Assembly: GCA_009823395.1 (NCBI GenBank)
Contig: CM020515.1
Location: forward strand, 10,283,989-10,347,988
Origin: Thamnaconus septentrionalis
Lineage: Eukaryota > Chordata > Actinopteri > Tetraodontiformes > Monacanthidae
Direction of reading: 5' to 3'
Length of the DNA: 64,000 nucleotides
This document shows, one piece after another, positions 51,230 through 64,000 of the stretch. The translations under genes and the position numbers were made by a program. Numbering within the stretch: position 1 is the stretch's first letter; every line of letters begins with the position of its first letter. Under the pieces are notes generated by a model. The model was not told the DNA's origin. It searched no databases and was given only the letters and a program-made list of their open reading frames with translations.

Positions 51230-52520
51230 AGAATAGTTGACTCAGGTGGGAACTCAGGTGTGCAAGACTCAGGCTTGAATCACTGCAACCCCACTGCCTT
51301 GGTTGAGGTAAAGGTTCCAGGACGGATACTGACCACACTTGTTTAACTTCTTGAGAAGCACTAATCAAAACCATCCATAGGTAACATTTCAGAAGCGAGA
51401 GGTCTAAATTGTCTCTTAGCCAGTTGGCTCTGGTACAAGACTATCTATTGCAGTGCCTGTTGGGTTTTATCATAACTCTCCCCAAAGCCCACTGGGAGTA
51501 GACAAAAGTCTGTCATCCCATGAGCCAGTGTCCAGTTCTGATTAAAGTGCCAAATCCAAGCTGTCCAAACTGTCCACCATAGTCTAGCCTACAACCGTCA
51601 CGCCTCTTTCTCTTTATAAGATTCTGGTGGTCCTGCAATTGTAGCTGATTATTCCGATCCGTAACATTCCAGGCTTGAATCATCGCAATCCTTGGTAAAT
51701 GCCTTGGTAAATGTAAAAAGGTTAAATTTACCATGTTGATTTAGAGGGGAACTTTTTAGGATGGATGTGCAAGACTCCAGGCTTGAATCAATGAAAGCGA
51801 GCTGCCTTGGTTGGTTCCTGGCCACACTTCTTTAACTTCTTGTGAGGCATTTATCAAAACCACCCATATATAACACTTGAAAAGGAGGAGTCCTTGAATA
51901 ATAAAAGCACTTCAATGGTGATCTGAAAAGCCATCTGTCTTTTGAATAGCAGGCCAATCATATTTCCTCACTGCTACCTGAGCAAGTTGGTTCTGGACTG
52001 GCACAAGGTTTTCTATTGACATGAAGAGTCATCGCTGTGCCTCTTGAGCCGCAGTCCTCGGTTATTATATTAACTCTTAAACACCTCTTCTATACGCCAG
52101 TGCTTAATTAAAGTGCTGACACTTTCTTTCTCTTTACTGAATACCAGTGGCCCTATCATAGTCAGTGATAGCTTTTTTGGGATGGATCAGGCCTAGCATC
52201 ACGACAACCCAGCTAGCTTGATAAAGGTAATTTTTCAAGATTCTCTTACAATGTTTTTGACATAACATGTGCGTTCTGCCTCTCAAAAGAAGGTTATAGT
52301 TGCATGAATATTTGTTTTGAATACTTGTTTGAATGTTGTTTAACTTTGCATTGATGCATCCAAACCAACCATAGATAAGATACGTAAAACAAGACAAAGG
52401 ACCCCTCTTGTGTGGACTGTAGGCAGTGGCTACCATGTCTTTATGCTAGCTGATTCAGATCAGAGCAGTTAAGGAAAGAATTGAGGCTTGGAATCAGTGC
52501 AACCCAGTAGTGGGAGTCAG
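51230..52520. repeat. degenerate tandem repeat, unit about 500-520 bp, about 2.5 copies
   Basis: TGTGCAAGACTC-AGGCTTGAATCA at 51259 recurs at 51766 (offset 507). CTGACCACACTTGTTTAACT at 51331 recurs as CTGGCCACACTTCTTTAACT at 51818, and a weaker third version with TGTTTAACTTTGCATTGATG lies near 52328. AGTTGGCTCTGG near 51422 pairs with AGTTGGTTCTGG near 51975. TCTTTCTCTTTATAAG near 51606 pairs with TCTTTCTCTTTACTGA near 52125. No long open frame is shared by the copies. Confidence 0.75.
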
Positions 52521-55500
52521 TATTCCCCATATATTCCCCAAACTGGACAAGTGTAAACCAACAATAGAACCACCCACTCAAGTCATTGTGGCAGTGCTCT
52601 ACAGTGGTTCAAGGAGCAGTAACTGTCAGCAGAAGTCACATCTTAAATGGCATTTCAATGTTTTTGTTTTGTGTTTTGTTTTTTTTTTGTCTTGTCTTTG
52701 ACTTGCCAAAAAATATCAGGATCAAATTAGCTTGTAGCGGAATTATGGTCCCATACATCAACTGATGGATGGAACGCATGTTAAAGGTCACAAAGTGGGA
52801 CGCGTCGTGGGCCGTACTTTTCTTCAACATTGTGGTAGTGACTCATGTATTTGCCATTGCGTCATGCATAATGTATATCCCGGATTCGCTTTCCAGCACA
52901 CGCATTAGTTTCATATATGTATATTTACAGCATCCGCTCCATAGTGAGGAGTAATTCATGAGGTGCTTTTCATATGTTTGTCACATGGTGTCTTTCATTA
53001 TTAACTCTTGCCGTTCTTTTGGGGTTTTGGGGGAAATAAGGAGCAAAAACTCCACTGCGTTTTATGAAATAACATTTGGTGAGCTGTCTGGTGGCTGCAG
53101 TGTGTGTGCGCGCGCGAGCGTGTGCGCTTTGAGTATATGAGAAAAGCTGAAGATCACAAGAGGGATGAATGAAAGAGAGGGAACCTCTGAGTGATTCAGC
53201 GATGTGATTCGTTGTGTGGGTGTTTGTCTGTGTGTGTGTGTGTGTGTGCGTGTGTATGTGTATGTGTGTGTTACCCACGTATTCTGTGGCATTATTGTGC
53301 TCCGTCTCAGAGGCCAAGTGACTAAAGTCGCTGCAACGTCGACACCAGCACAGCAAATATGATTCCCGCGACACAATACAACAGCGAGCACATGAAAGGC
53401 ACACAAAGATATAGGCTTTCTGAGCGGCTAACTCAAGCGTAGCGATGTCAGACTGCAGTTCAGCTGCGGAGCAACCCTGGCTTCTGAACAGCAGGCTCCG
53501 CGGGCACCAACAGCAGCTCAAGTACCCTGGAGCATTGCTCACACACCGAGGTTCGGTGTGTGTTGGGCCAGTTTTGAGACTTATTTCTTATTTTTTCATC
53601 CTCTCTCAGCAAACGGTGAAACCGATGGTATATCAAAAAAGCAAGTGAATCCCAGAGCAGTACCACGTACGAGCATTGTTTGGCTGTCCTTGGCACAAGA
53701 AGAGGCGCTGACCTGTTCGGCCAAATATTTAAAGTGTTACCCAATAACCTGGCACGCCTGTTGGAATGTTTCCCCAATTCTTGGGATGTATCTCACGTAT
53801 CCATCTGGGCAAGGAACCCATAGAAAGTGTTTTGCAACGGCCAGGAAATACTTGGAAGGTGTCTAGATAGTTTCGCCAGGAAGCTGCAGCTCAGGGTTTC
53901 CGATCTGTGAGATGGGCAACATTATTTGAGGTTCCGCTAGCGCAACAGGGGTTAACTGAAGTCCAAGTCAAGCATTTGAGAGCAAGATGAAACAGTTGTT
54001 TTGTGAAAAAACGCCAATGGATAAGAATGAAGCTGGAGCTTCTACGCTTGCAGTTGCCCTCTGAGTTTCCTCTTTGTTCTCTCCTGGGACTTTTAAGTCC
54101 AGCCAACAACAGTTGCTTCCAGGGATTATTGCAGCTAAATGGTAGCTGACAGGTAGAGGAATCCCAAGACTGATTGTGAACACTTTCTGTCTGAGCTTGA
54201 CAAGATGGATGAGCAAGAGTTCGGAGTTAAAGTCTGAGTGATGCAGCTGCTCCGTTTGTCTGGATTTGTGTAGGAATTGACCCAGATGGATAAAGAGGCT
54301 TCATAGAGCGATACCTCAGATCAGCATTGGCGCATCATACCCTACGTAGCCGATGTTACTATAACAACTGTCAGAACAAATTCAGTAGCTTCTCGCCACC
54401 GCATAAAATATTCATGCGATTAAAGCTAGCGTTACTGAATCTATTCATAACCTGTCAGAGAACAGGAACAACAACAACAACAGGCATTTTTTTTTTTTGC
54501 TCATGTGCAGATTGCAAAAATGTATCTCCGAGACACTTTTCACCTCTTCTGTTTTGCTATTTTCCCATTGGAGCAGGTCAACACAGACAATAAGCTCGGC
54601 TCAGTCGTGCTCCACGAACGCTGCGGATCTGCCCGGAAAATGAAAACAATCATACAGAATAGAATTGGCCGATGCCCTCTGACAGTCAGCTTTATCTACT
54701 TCTCACTCTCAATGAGTACCAAAGGTACACGTTCGCTGACACACACTTCACCTCTGACCTTCCAGGGATTTACTACCAAACACTGAAAACAGTAGTCCTG
54801 GCCGCAGCAGCCATTAGGTTTGAACTTGGTTTTAACACAGCATTACATAGCGCATATATGCGTGTCACAATACCCTTTTAAAAGTTTTTGCCTTTTAGGA
54901 AATTCTGAGTTGTTTTCATTGCTTTGGGCTACTTTGAAAAAAAAAAGTTAATCTTATTTGAGTTTTGCATAATCATTTGAGACCAAGACTTGCAATAACC
55001 CCCAATCTGAATCCTCATGAGTATTTCTTTTTCTGTCCAACATTATGTTTTTTTCTCATTTGGCCTTAATTGGTTCTGCCTTTTTTCCCACCATTATTAT
55101 TTAATACATTTTTTTTTTAAATACATGCAATATGGTGCATGCAAAGGCATTCACAGCCACAGACCACCGCCGCCAACCACGCTGGTTGTCATTCCGCAGC
55201 AGCGTCCCCCAGCTTAAAGCTCAACCTGATCAATGGCTTTGTTTGTCGGCGAGTGTGCGGTGAATATTTGTAAAAGTTGTGTTTTTCTTTGTTCTTTTCG
55301 TAAAAGTTTAAAACTCTTTTTTTTCTTCTTCCTCTTCTTTTTTACCTTTCGGACCAGTTGGGCATTGTTCAAAAAGTTTCGGAACGTGACAGGCAACACC
55401 GCAAAGAGTCAACGCGTCACGGGTGAATGCACTTACAGACAATTTTGAGGGGGGATTTTTGTCCGCACGCTGCTTTCTGATTGTCCACTTTCACTCTGGT

Positions 55501-56335
55501 GTTACATTCAGACCTCCCATCTGCTCCATCCCTTCATCCCTGTCATGCCACTCAAGGGTGGACAGAATCGTTGTCTCGGGCCGTGTTATGCACGTAAAAT
55601 GGGAGCATAAAAGCATAATCAGAGTAACTGACGAGCAGTGATGAATCAATACGAGAGTCTGAATCTCATTTCGCAAGTGTTTTCCATTTTCTACTCCACT
55701 GGCAGGGTTATTTTTCTGCTGCAGATCGGGGTCTCCAGAGGGAAAATGGCTCTAAGGTGTCTCCGCAGCTCGTTGAAAATTGAGGAGATTTTAAATTTAG
55801 TTGAAAAAAAAAGTAATTGTAGAGCAATGTCGGAAATCTGGCAGAACATAGTTTATCAGGTAATTCTTCTTGAATCGCTGCGACACACAGATCAATATTA
55901 CACCACGAGGCTGCGGCAGTTGTGTATGTTTTATTGGCTCTTAAAGCAATTATGTTTTTTTCTGTTTTGGGAAAACAACACGGCGCAACACTTTACACTT
56001 TGCGCGCTAAGTGGGATTATTCCATCCAGGGTGTAGTTGTCAGAACCGGGGGCCACTCTGAAGGCGAATCCATCAAGCGTTATGGACACGCTGGAGGCCA
56101 TAGTTGGCCTGGCACATGGATTTATAGCCAACCGGAATATCGATTTACAGATAGAAAATCATTATGTGGCGATAGTCTTCAAGACGCACCTACGCACCTA
56201 TATATTAGTGACAGTTCACCTCCCCGCAAAACAAGGAGACATTACGCTGCCCCCTGCAGGCTGACTGCGTGAGCTGATTAAAACTCCGCGTCTGTCCTAA
56301 ATCCTGCTGCTCCCTGTTGCGTCATGGCCAGCCAT

Positions 56336-56373
<38 letters not shown>

Positions 56374-56532
56374 CCACCACCTCCAGAGCTGACCTTCCCA
56401 GAAGGCTGTGCTCCATCAGCACACCACCGGGCCCGTCACGCTCTCGGAGCTCATCATGTTGTGGACCTCGGCTGACAGGCTGTCACGGCCGCAAAAAACA
56501 ACAAAGCCGCATTTTCAAATATTTCGCTTTTT

Positions 56533-56570
<38 letters not shown>

Positions 56571-57522
56571 GTACGCGCTCTCCAAAACATGTTTTTTAGT
56601 TTTTTAGTTTTTATTTTGCTTTTTAAAAACACAGTTGGCTCCAACTGGTCACCTGAGGTGGGGTCGGGTTAATGAACCTCGGGTCGCGTAACCGCGCATG
56701 TGCGCACGCACGCGTGTTCTTGAGGTCCAACCAGGGAAGGTACATTAAAATTTTAGGGAGGAATAACCTCTCCGAGTGCCCACATAAATATTTAATGTGC
56801 TCTATTTCTCAAGGCCTCCAGTGTCAGCGTGTGTGTGCGAGCGAGGGCGCACGTGTGTGCAGGCTGTAATTACCTCACTGCTGGTGCTGCTGCTGCTGCT
56901 GCTGCTAAAAAAAAAAAAAAAACACCAAGAGGGGAGAAAAGGGAATGGAGGAAGGGAAGAGGAAGGAGTGGATGGGGATGAAAGAGAGGACGGCGAGGAG
57001 GAGAGGAAGGAGTCACGGCGCTCGGAAAAGACGCTGTTATGATAATTCGGAGCGTCAGGGCGGCCATTGTGAAGGTTTGAGCTCCCGTGCACTGTAATTA
57101 TTAGACAGAGACCTGAGCTTTGGCGCACACACACACACAGAAATGCATGCGAAAGAACCTTAAATGCTAACTCTCCTAACGTGTGTGATTATGAAGAATT
57201 AATTTCGCCGCGTTTCCTTTTCAAGACCGTTGCCCCGGCAACAAGTGTTTGCGCGAAAAACAAAAGTCGACTCTTTCAGCTGGCAGTGTCTCGCCGCCAT
57301 TAACTTGGTGCTTGTATTAACACAACTAGGTGTGACCGTTGGTGGGGAAAAAATGAAGTCCTCACTGAACAATCGGCTTGCTAGCTTTTATTTGAGAGTC
57401 TCCAACTCTCCCTTTCAGATCTGAGAACAGTGCATCCTTTTATACAGCATTTGGTGTGTCTTATTCTGAACATCGATTTTTGTTGCCTAATTATTACACA
57501 GAAAAGGACCAGGTCAGGCAGA
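52521..57522. other. non-coding
   Basis: Imperfect (GT)n at 53226-53272, (CT)n at 56339-56369, (GT)n at 56535-56565, (GCT)n at 56885-56906 followed by 16 A. Open frames at 53460-53866 occur on both strands and match no family I know. The purine-rich stretch at 56925-57030 is low-complexity. Confidence 0.5.
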
Positions 57523-57900
57523 GTCATTCATTCATTCATCTTCTATACCCGCTTATTCCTATTCAGGGTCACGGGGGTCTGCTGGAGCCTATCCCAGCTG
57601 TCTTAGGGCGAAGGCAGGGTACACCCTGGACAAGTCGCCAGTTCATCGCAGGGCCACATAGAGACAAACAACCATTCACACTCACATGCACACCTACGGA
57701 CAATTTAGTATGTTCAATTGACCTCACATGCATGTTTTTGGAGTGTGGGAGGAAGCCGGAGAACCCGGAGAGAACCCACGCAGACACGGGGAGAACATGC
57801 AAACTCCACACAGAAAGGTCACAGGTCCGGGCCCCGGAATCGAACCCACGACCTTCTTGCTGTGAGGCGGCAGCGCTAACCACTGCGCCACCGTGTCGCC
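57523..57900 (-). mobile_element. full-length tRNA-derived SINE with LINE-like tail
   Basis: On the minus strand it begins at about 57900 with a tRNA-like promoter: box A TGGCGCAGTGG (57880-57890) and box B GGTTCGATTCC (57836-57846), about 33 bases apart. A body follows, then the tail GATAGGCTCCAGCAGACCCC, and it ends in (GAAT)n at 57523-57539. This type is very common in percomorph fish. It would be transcribed by RNA polymerase III if active; no protein is encoded, and the frames across it are artefacts. Confidence 0.85.
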
Positions 57901-60900
57901 TTGAGCAGAATCAGGTATTGATATTATGCGTGGATAAAACTAGAAACAACCATTCTCAGAAGTAACAGAAAAGCTAAGACGCAACTCAAGATGCAACTTG
58001 AGGACACTTTGGGGTCAAGAACTGGGAAACAGTGCAAACATAGTGAACATTACAACAAGACTTGTACAGGATTATTATGAACAGAAATAAAACACCATTA
58101 CATAACCAAAAGAAAAAAAGAAAAAAAATCCTAGAAGTAGTGTTTGCGGCACGGTGCGAAGAAAAGTTTGTAGGGCGACGGCAGTGATCCACATTGTGTT
58201 GCTGAATAACTTTGCACACCAACTGGCTTCAGTCGGCTTGTGTGTATTTTTGTTCTGGGGTCGACGACACGCGCACATGCAAAACACGCAAGCGGGCACG
58301 TATCACTCCCACACGTGCTCACACTGAGTCTGGCGCTAACGAACAATCGGCGCTGCTCTACATTTTTATTGCATTCGCTCTATCTGCAGCGGAACATATG
58401 GCCAAGACACCTACTCACGTAGCGTTTGCGCGCGCGAAACAATGCTTGGAAGCGAGGCGCCGCTCCCGAGCTGGCGCCGTCTGAAGGTGGGGTTGGAATT
58501 CATGCAGGACACAATCCCATTGATGTGCGAGTTGGAAAACAAAAGGCGGCGGCGTCCCGGTGGAGTTACAACTTGCAGTTAGTTTGCGGAGAGCGGCAGG
58601 TTTTCTGAGACGTCGCTGTATTACCCCGTCTCCTCTGAGTTGTCTTCCAGAAGAGACGTGGGCGTAAATGAAAATCTGCCGTTTGCTGCTGGGAGTTTTT
58701 TTTTTTTTTTGTTTTGTCAATGTCTCGGGACTGTTGTTGACAGCGTTGCTTTTAGCAATGTCCTCAAAGAACAATGTGTGTCTCCAGGCTGGGAGTGAAA
58801 CCCCCAGAGACGGGAACAATTCCTCCTTCACTTCCTCGGCTAGCTACACTTGGTTTTTTTTTCTGTTTTTTTTTTTTTTTAAAACATGCATTTCTGGCAA
58901 ATCATCCTTTTGTGATGTCACATAAGGGCAGGTGGGCAGGTGGATGTGAACATTAGATCAGTGCAAAAACCAGGAAAATTAAATGTGCAGACCAATTGGT
59001 GGATTTCAAAAATGCAACGCAATGCACAACCTCTCAGTTCCACGTTAAGATAGAAAACGCTTGGCGTTTTTGCTGGTCTAAATCACATAACCAGAAAAAT
59101 AAAAATCAGCTCCACCCTGACTCCACCCTTCTTTATATACAGCAAATAGTTCCAATGAACCTCAGAGCTTTGGCTGGAGGCTGTAAACAGAGGGCTAAAC
59201 TTGCTGCTGTTTTTCCAGAGATCCATGAAGTTCTCGTATATATATATATATATATATATTTTAGCTAGTTGATGCTGCAAGGCCGCTCCACTGTCAACAC
59301 TTAAAAACTTGTCCATTAATGCACCTCTGACCTTCCTGCATACCTTTGCTGTCGTGACAGCTTCAGGTGCTCCCTCCCCCTGCTTCCTGTCTCTGCCACA
59401 CTTCCTCCCCTGGATCGATGCAGTGATTTAAAGAGGGGAGATACACAATCATGATAAGGGCCGCTACATGTAAACTGGGATTTGCCAGGACAGTGGAGAC
59501 GCGTCGGGGGCATGAAGGTCACCCTATCGCCGCAGTTCCCCCACTCACCTGCAGGCCCCTCACTCCTCAGTTTATCTCCAGATTAGTATTTATTAGAGCA
59601 CAATTAACCGCCTGAGTGGTTCCTTCTACAGGTATGCATGAAGGGCATAAATTTGATGGCACTGAATGACTCTCTGGAAATGTTGCCTCTGATTTTTGTT
59701 TTTATTGTCACCATGCGGAGGCATGTTTCTGATGAAATATGCACAGCTACAAAAAGAGACAGTTTGTTTTTATGAGGGAAGAATTTAAGAGCGTCATCAG
59801 GGGAGCAGATGCTGGAAGGTACAAACAGCAAATGGTTAATAATATGACAAGGATTATGGGACGGTAGATAAATTCTACTAGAGTTGCATGAGTTGCTGTT
59901 GAGCTGCTGCAGGATGCGTATGGGAAACAAATCTAAAATCTGTCTTTTTAATAACTATCAGGAGCTTGTTAATGTTAATTCACTTGTATCTTTCCGGGCA
60001 ATATGTTTCCCCTTTATATTGTGGCAGGAAGACATTAAGAAAGATGACAAGTAGTGAAGGCAAAAAAAATGAACCTAATTTATTAGACTGTATGAGATAC
60101 TTGTAAAACATAATAAAAAAATAAATACTAATAACAAATTAAAATGTCATTTTTTATGATTATTATTCCATTAAAATAATTACTGGTCATTTCTTATAAG
60201 AAGTCAGAGTTACATTCCGTTGCAGTTCCATTTCTGATTAAATAATCTGATTTTGAACTTGCCAGAAAGTAAAACGCAACACAGAACCACTTCCCCCCAC
60301 TTTTTAATTTATGTATTTTTTTTTTTTTTTTTTTTGTAATACTTTTAATCTGTTTGACTGCCTGCTGCTTCACTCTTTCGTCACGTTCTGCCGTGTTATG
60401 TCCTTTGAATTCACGGGGCAGTCGCGCTTTGTCAATCTTGGCTTGTCGATGTGCCAGAGTCGTTATGCACGGCATCCGGTACGAGCCTTGCACGTGAGTC
60501 ACATCAAACGGAAGCCTGGATGCTGGATGATTAACTGTCGGGAAAATAAATAAATAAATAAATCAGCTCAATGCCAGTCAACGTACACGGAAGGACGGTG
60601 AGCTATCGACGCCTCTGGTCTCGGCGTCGAGTCGCTCGACTTTGAAGTGTTTCCCGCTGAAATCTTCCCGTTTTACTTTATTTATTTATTTATTTATTTA
60701 TTTATTTTTTTTATTATTATTATTATTATGCAGGAAACGTCTGTATGGCCACGACCGCTAAAGGCTCTCTCACACACACGCTCCGACACACGAGCGTGCT
60801 TACAAAACCCTGCACGCTCCACCGGATCACTCAGCGATTCCCCTGAGCGCGTGTCTGTCGTGGCGAATGCATTGCGACAGGGAACCTGACTCACCACAGC

Positions 60901-62540
60901 ACCCGCGGGAGCCTGGCGTTAGCAGCAAGCCCACAGCGCCCGACGCTCGCAGCACCAGACCTCCTTTTCGTTGGGGTGGGGGTGGAGGAGAGCTGGAGTT
61001 GAGGGGGGCGCGGGGGAAGAAAGCATCAGCTGCCTCTCCGTCCTCCTACCGCTGTCAGGCGTCAATTAAGGTGACTTTTCAAATCGTCCTCGTGCTTCGA
61101 TTCGCTTTTCGACCCGAGCGGAGGTGAATTATCATCGCCGCCCGTCGTCCCAGGGGTCTGATTGAAAGCTCTCTATCAGACGGAATATCCGGCTCGGTGT
61201 GTAATAACGGAGTGGAATCTTTGGCGGCACTTCAAAGGAACGCCAGTCTTAAAAGGCAGCTAATACATTAACTTATGCGCACGCAGCGAAATTTTTTGAA
61301 AAAGAATTCCACATTTTAGCTGATATGAAAGTTTTTCCTGTCAAAACGAGTAACAAAAAAAATCTGCTAACGGGAGCTGCAAATGCATTTTAAAACACTT
61401 TGTGCACATTGCTTTTGTTGCTGTTGTTGTGTTTTTGCAAAGGTTGAACACGATAGTATGACAGTGTTTTTTGGGGGTTTTTTCCCCAGTGGACACTCAA
61501 GGTACTGCAGTCAAAAATCCCACGCAGCCCCAAAAGCATTTTTTCCACAGACCGGAATTAAAAATCAGATGTTAGGACGCCTCTGATCTGAATTACAGTC
61601 CGTAACAAATCTATCTGTTGGATATTTAAAGTCATTTTAATCTTTCTAAAAACCAGGAAAATACTTTACTTTATTCCAAGCGTGACGTCACGTCACATCA
61701 CGAGCTGTGTCTTGGCTCGTTCTGATTGGCTGGTGTTTTCTGATGCATCAGGGGAGTTAAATCGTGGGAGGTGACCCTACCACTGCGCATACTTTATGGG
61801 CCACATAGTGCAAAAGTAACCCAGGATCCAATCTAACATACCAGATTTTTTCAGCATGGGCACCAGGTGTGCAACTTAGTTGAAATGAACAGGCCGACAC
61901 CTTTGATTTGTCATGTAGTTATTATTAATTCATCAATGAAAAAGAAAGAAGAAAGCAGAAGAAGAAAATAAGCATGACACAGGCATTAGCTTAGCAGTTG
62001 TTGAAAAGAAGAAGTGTTTTCATTGTGGCTTTTTTATTAGAGCCGTGTGGCAACAACAAAACAACCACAAACCAAACTAAAAATAATTTAGTTACGCATC
62101 AAAGCAACCTGATTTCACTTGCCCTTGCAAATCTGAGGGAGAGAAGGTTTCACCTTCCAAACTTTGTCCTCTCTTTAAAAACACTTTATATGGCTTCCTC
62201 CCATTCAGGATAGATTCAATCTGGTGGGCCTGGTTAGCTGGTAAAATGATCCATTTCTGGTTTTGATTTTCTGTGGCATTAAAATCTGTTCAAGATTTTT
62301 ACATAAAGTCAAAGGATCTGCGCAACAAAACAACTAATAGGTTTATCTGGCCGCCCGTCTTCTGTCAAAGAAAACATTGTGCTGCTGTTGCGGTTTATCT
62401 CGCTCCTGAGAGATCAGCGATTTCATTTGCCGAGGATCTTTGCTAAATCAAAGGAGAGATTGAAGGGTCACGCTAGCCCAACACACAAAGCTCCGGGGTC
62501 AGATCCATTTGCCGACCGCTGAGCCGGCTGTTCGATGTAT
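57901..62540. other. non-coding
   Basis: T-rich runs near 58690, 58858 and 60316, (TA)n at 59237-59259, (TTTA)n/(TTA)n at 60675-60729. CpG-rich patches lie at 58430-58600 and 60750-61260. No gene-like frame. Confidence 0.5.
61683..61690. promoter_or_regulatory. perfect CRE site TGACGTCA
   Basis: The palindromic cAMP-response element TGACGTCA is followed at once by CGTCA (a half site), and 30-40 bases on by ATTGGCTG, an inverted CCAAT box. This is a plausible promoter or enhancer element with no known target in the window. Confidence 0.4.
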
Positions 62541-64000
62541 TAAAAAAGCACTTTCTAAAGGGTGTTTACCCGGCGGATGCATGAATCTGAAAGAAATCTG
62601 CTAAAAACTGTAACTAGATCTAGTGTGAATAAAGTTAAAAAAAGGGCGGAAAACTTCTTCTTCATCTTTTCCTTTATCCATAGCAGAAACTCTTGGAAAT
62701 CAGATCGCTGACACGCGTTTGATCCAGCAAGGCGAGTGCAGCACGACAGACCGTCGGCGGCATCGGACTGAACAACGGAACCCGTCTTTAAAAGCTCGGA
62801 ACAAAAGACCGAAGAAGCTCCTCCTCCCCGCCTCCCACTCCTCCATCTCCCCACTGTGATCCACGACGCCTCCGCCGTCCTGCGTGGCCTCAGACAAACT
62901 CTTCGCCCCTTTTTCCTCCCCTCGTTCGTCCTCTCGCTCTTTCTTTTTCTCTCTCTCTCTCTCTCATTTTCTTTGTCCGACTTTCTCTCACTGCGGGGAC
63001 CCAGCGCCGCCATATTCTCCCCCTTCCTCGGCTCATCATTACTTGCGCCGCTCTCCCTTCATCTCTCTCAAGTTCCAAGTGGTCAATGGCGAGCAGGATT
63101 CATCGCCTTAATTACACCCCAGAGGAGCCTCCCTCCTCCTCCTCCTCCTCCGCCTCCCTCCTCCCGCTCCGCCGCCTCCCCTCCTCTCTTATCTCCCGAC
63201 CACTGCTGTTCCCTCATCTCCTCACTCCTGCTCTTCACTTCCCCCCCCCCCCCCCCCCCTGCACGCTCACACTGTACATATATATTATCTCGCAGGTTTT
63301 ATCTTCTTCTGAGCGGCTTGTGCCACCTCCTTCCTTATCGCGCCGCAGCCTTTCTGCTCCCTGCGCGCTCAAGCGGTCCGTCTTCTCACGCCTTGGTACT
63401 AACGCTTGTTGGTGGGGGAGGCGGGGGAGGGCGGGATGAAACAACAAAACAAAACAAAACAAAAAAAAAACGAGCTGCCAGGGTAACACGTTTTCATCCC
63501 GAAATTTTTTTTGAGTCTCGCATGCATTCAAGGCAAAATGTTGTTGATGAATTGCTTTCCGCTGGGAAGTCAGAGTTCAGAGTCGGCCGCCGTATAGCAC
63601 CTGAGCGCGGCAGATGTCGGCTGTCAGGCAGGCATGAAATGGCCGGGCAGCTGTCTGGCCTCTTCACACCGCCGCGCCGCCAAAAGGCATCTGCCCCTGC
63701 GCGATTCACTCAGGCAGAGACTGAGAGCGCTTGCTGCTAAACAGCGGCTAAGTGACAACCTGTGCACTTGACAAGTGGGCAAGAAAAAGAGGGGGAAAAA
63801 AAGAAAAGAAAATGAAATCAACTCAGGAGCTCCCCCCAAGTCGTAACTTGAAGGTTTTTCAGAGTGAGCTCTCTCTTTCCCAGTGAGGACAGGAACCGCT
63901 GCAGGGTTTGGAACCTGCTCCGACGCTGTGGTACTGCAACAAGAGAAATACTCTGGTGATTTTTTTTTCCTCTGCGTGATTCAAGGAGAGCTGAACCACT
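62541..64000. other. CpG- and pyrimidine-rich right end, possible promoter or 5' region of a neighbour
   Basis: CpG-rich and strongly C/T-biased: (CT)n at 62949-62966, (CCT)n at 63138-63160 and a 19-C run at 63241-63259. A 294-codon frame (62856-63740) crosses it but is mostly Ser, Pro and Leu from low-complexity DNA and has overlapping open frames on both strands, so I do not call it a gene. It may be the start of a gene beyond the window. Confidence 0.35.

Noticed and set aside
53460..53866. overlapping open frames on both strands, possible transposon coding relic
   Set aside because: Neither translation shows a reverse transcriptase, transposase or other motif I can recognise.
57569..57883. 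104-codon minus-strand frame
   Set aside because: Lies entirely inside the tRNA-derived SINE, which is non-coding.
62856..63740. 294-codon open frame on the plus strand
   Set aside because: Ser/Pro/Leu-rich translation of C/T repeats and a 19-C run; other frames are open over the same DNA on both strands; no recognised domain.

Overview
This window reads as vertebrate, most likely teleost fish, nuclear DNA. It has one spliced gene, long non-coding flanks, dense (GT)n, (GA)n and (AT)n microsatellites, a tRNA-derived SINE with a GAATGAATGA-type tail, Tc1-like remnants with TTATTAGGTAC ends, and small inverted-repeat transposons of kinds common in fish. I see nothing bacterial, viral or CRISPR-like. 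I could not run alignments, so the species is unknown.

The only protein-coding gene I can support is elfn2 (extracellular leucine-rich repeat and fibronectin type III domain containing 2; also PPP1R29), plus strand, join(28350..28691, 29601..32141), 960 codons. It encodes a signal peptide, five leucine-rich repeats with a C-terminal cysteine cap, a fibronectin III domain, one membrane helix and a long cytoplasmic tail. The tail ends in a KVQF protein phosphatase 1 docking motif and a C-terminus almost identical to the mammalian one. The coding region is split by a 909-bp GT-AG intron inside the repeat array, whereas as I recall the mammalian coding region lies in one exon. The coding exon probably begins at a splice acceptor just before 28010, so the promoter and first exon(s) lie upstream, either in this window or beyond it.

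Layout: 1-28009 is non-coding. It holds GATG-type minisatellites (577-1198, 2455-2656), a G-quadruplex-prone tract, several CpG-dense patches (the largest about 23530-24780), Tc1 and SINE remnants, and one complete miniature transposon (18378-18666). 28010-32141 is elfn2. 32142 to about 40980 is AT-rich and may be a long 3' UTR with a proximal (32708) and a distal (40952) poly(A) signal; it contains a long (AT)n and a second miniature transposon (39148-39416). 40981-64000 is non-coding. It holds a microsatellite cluster (41452-41961), a third miniature transposon (49603-49884), a degenerate tandem repeat of about 510 bp (51230-52520), the best SINE copy (57523-57900), a perfect CRE site (61683) and a CpG/pyrimidine-rich segment at the right end.

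No multi-gene system or clearly new protein system is visible. The points most worth checking are the intron in elfn2, the ~510-bp tandem repeat, the miniature transposon family, and a 40-bp direct repeat beside a short telomere-like tract.
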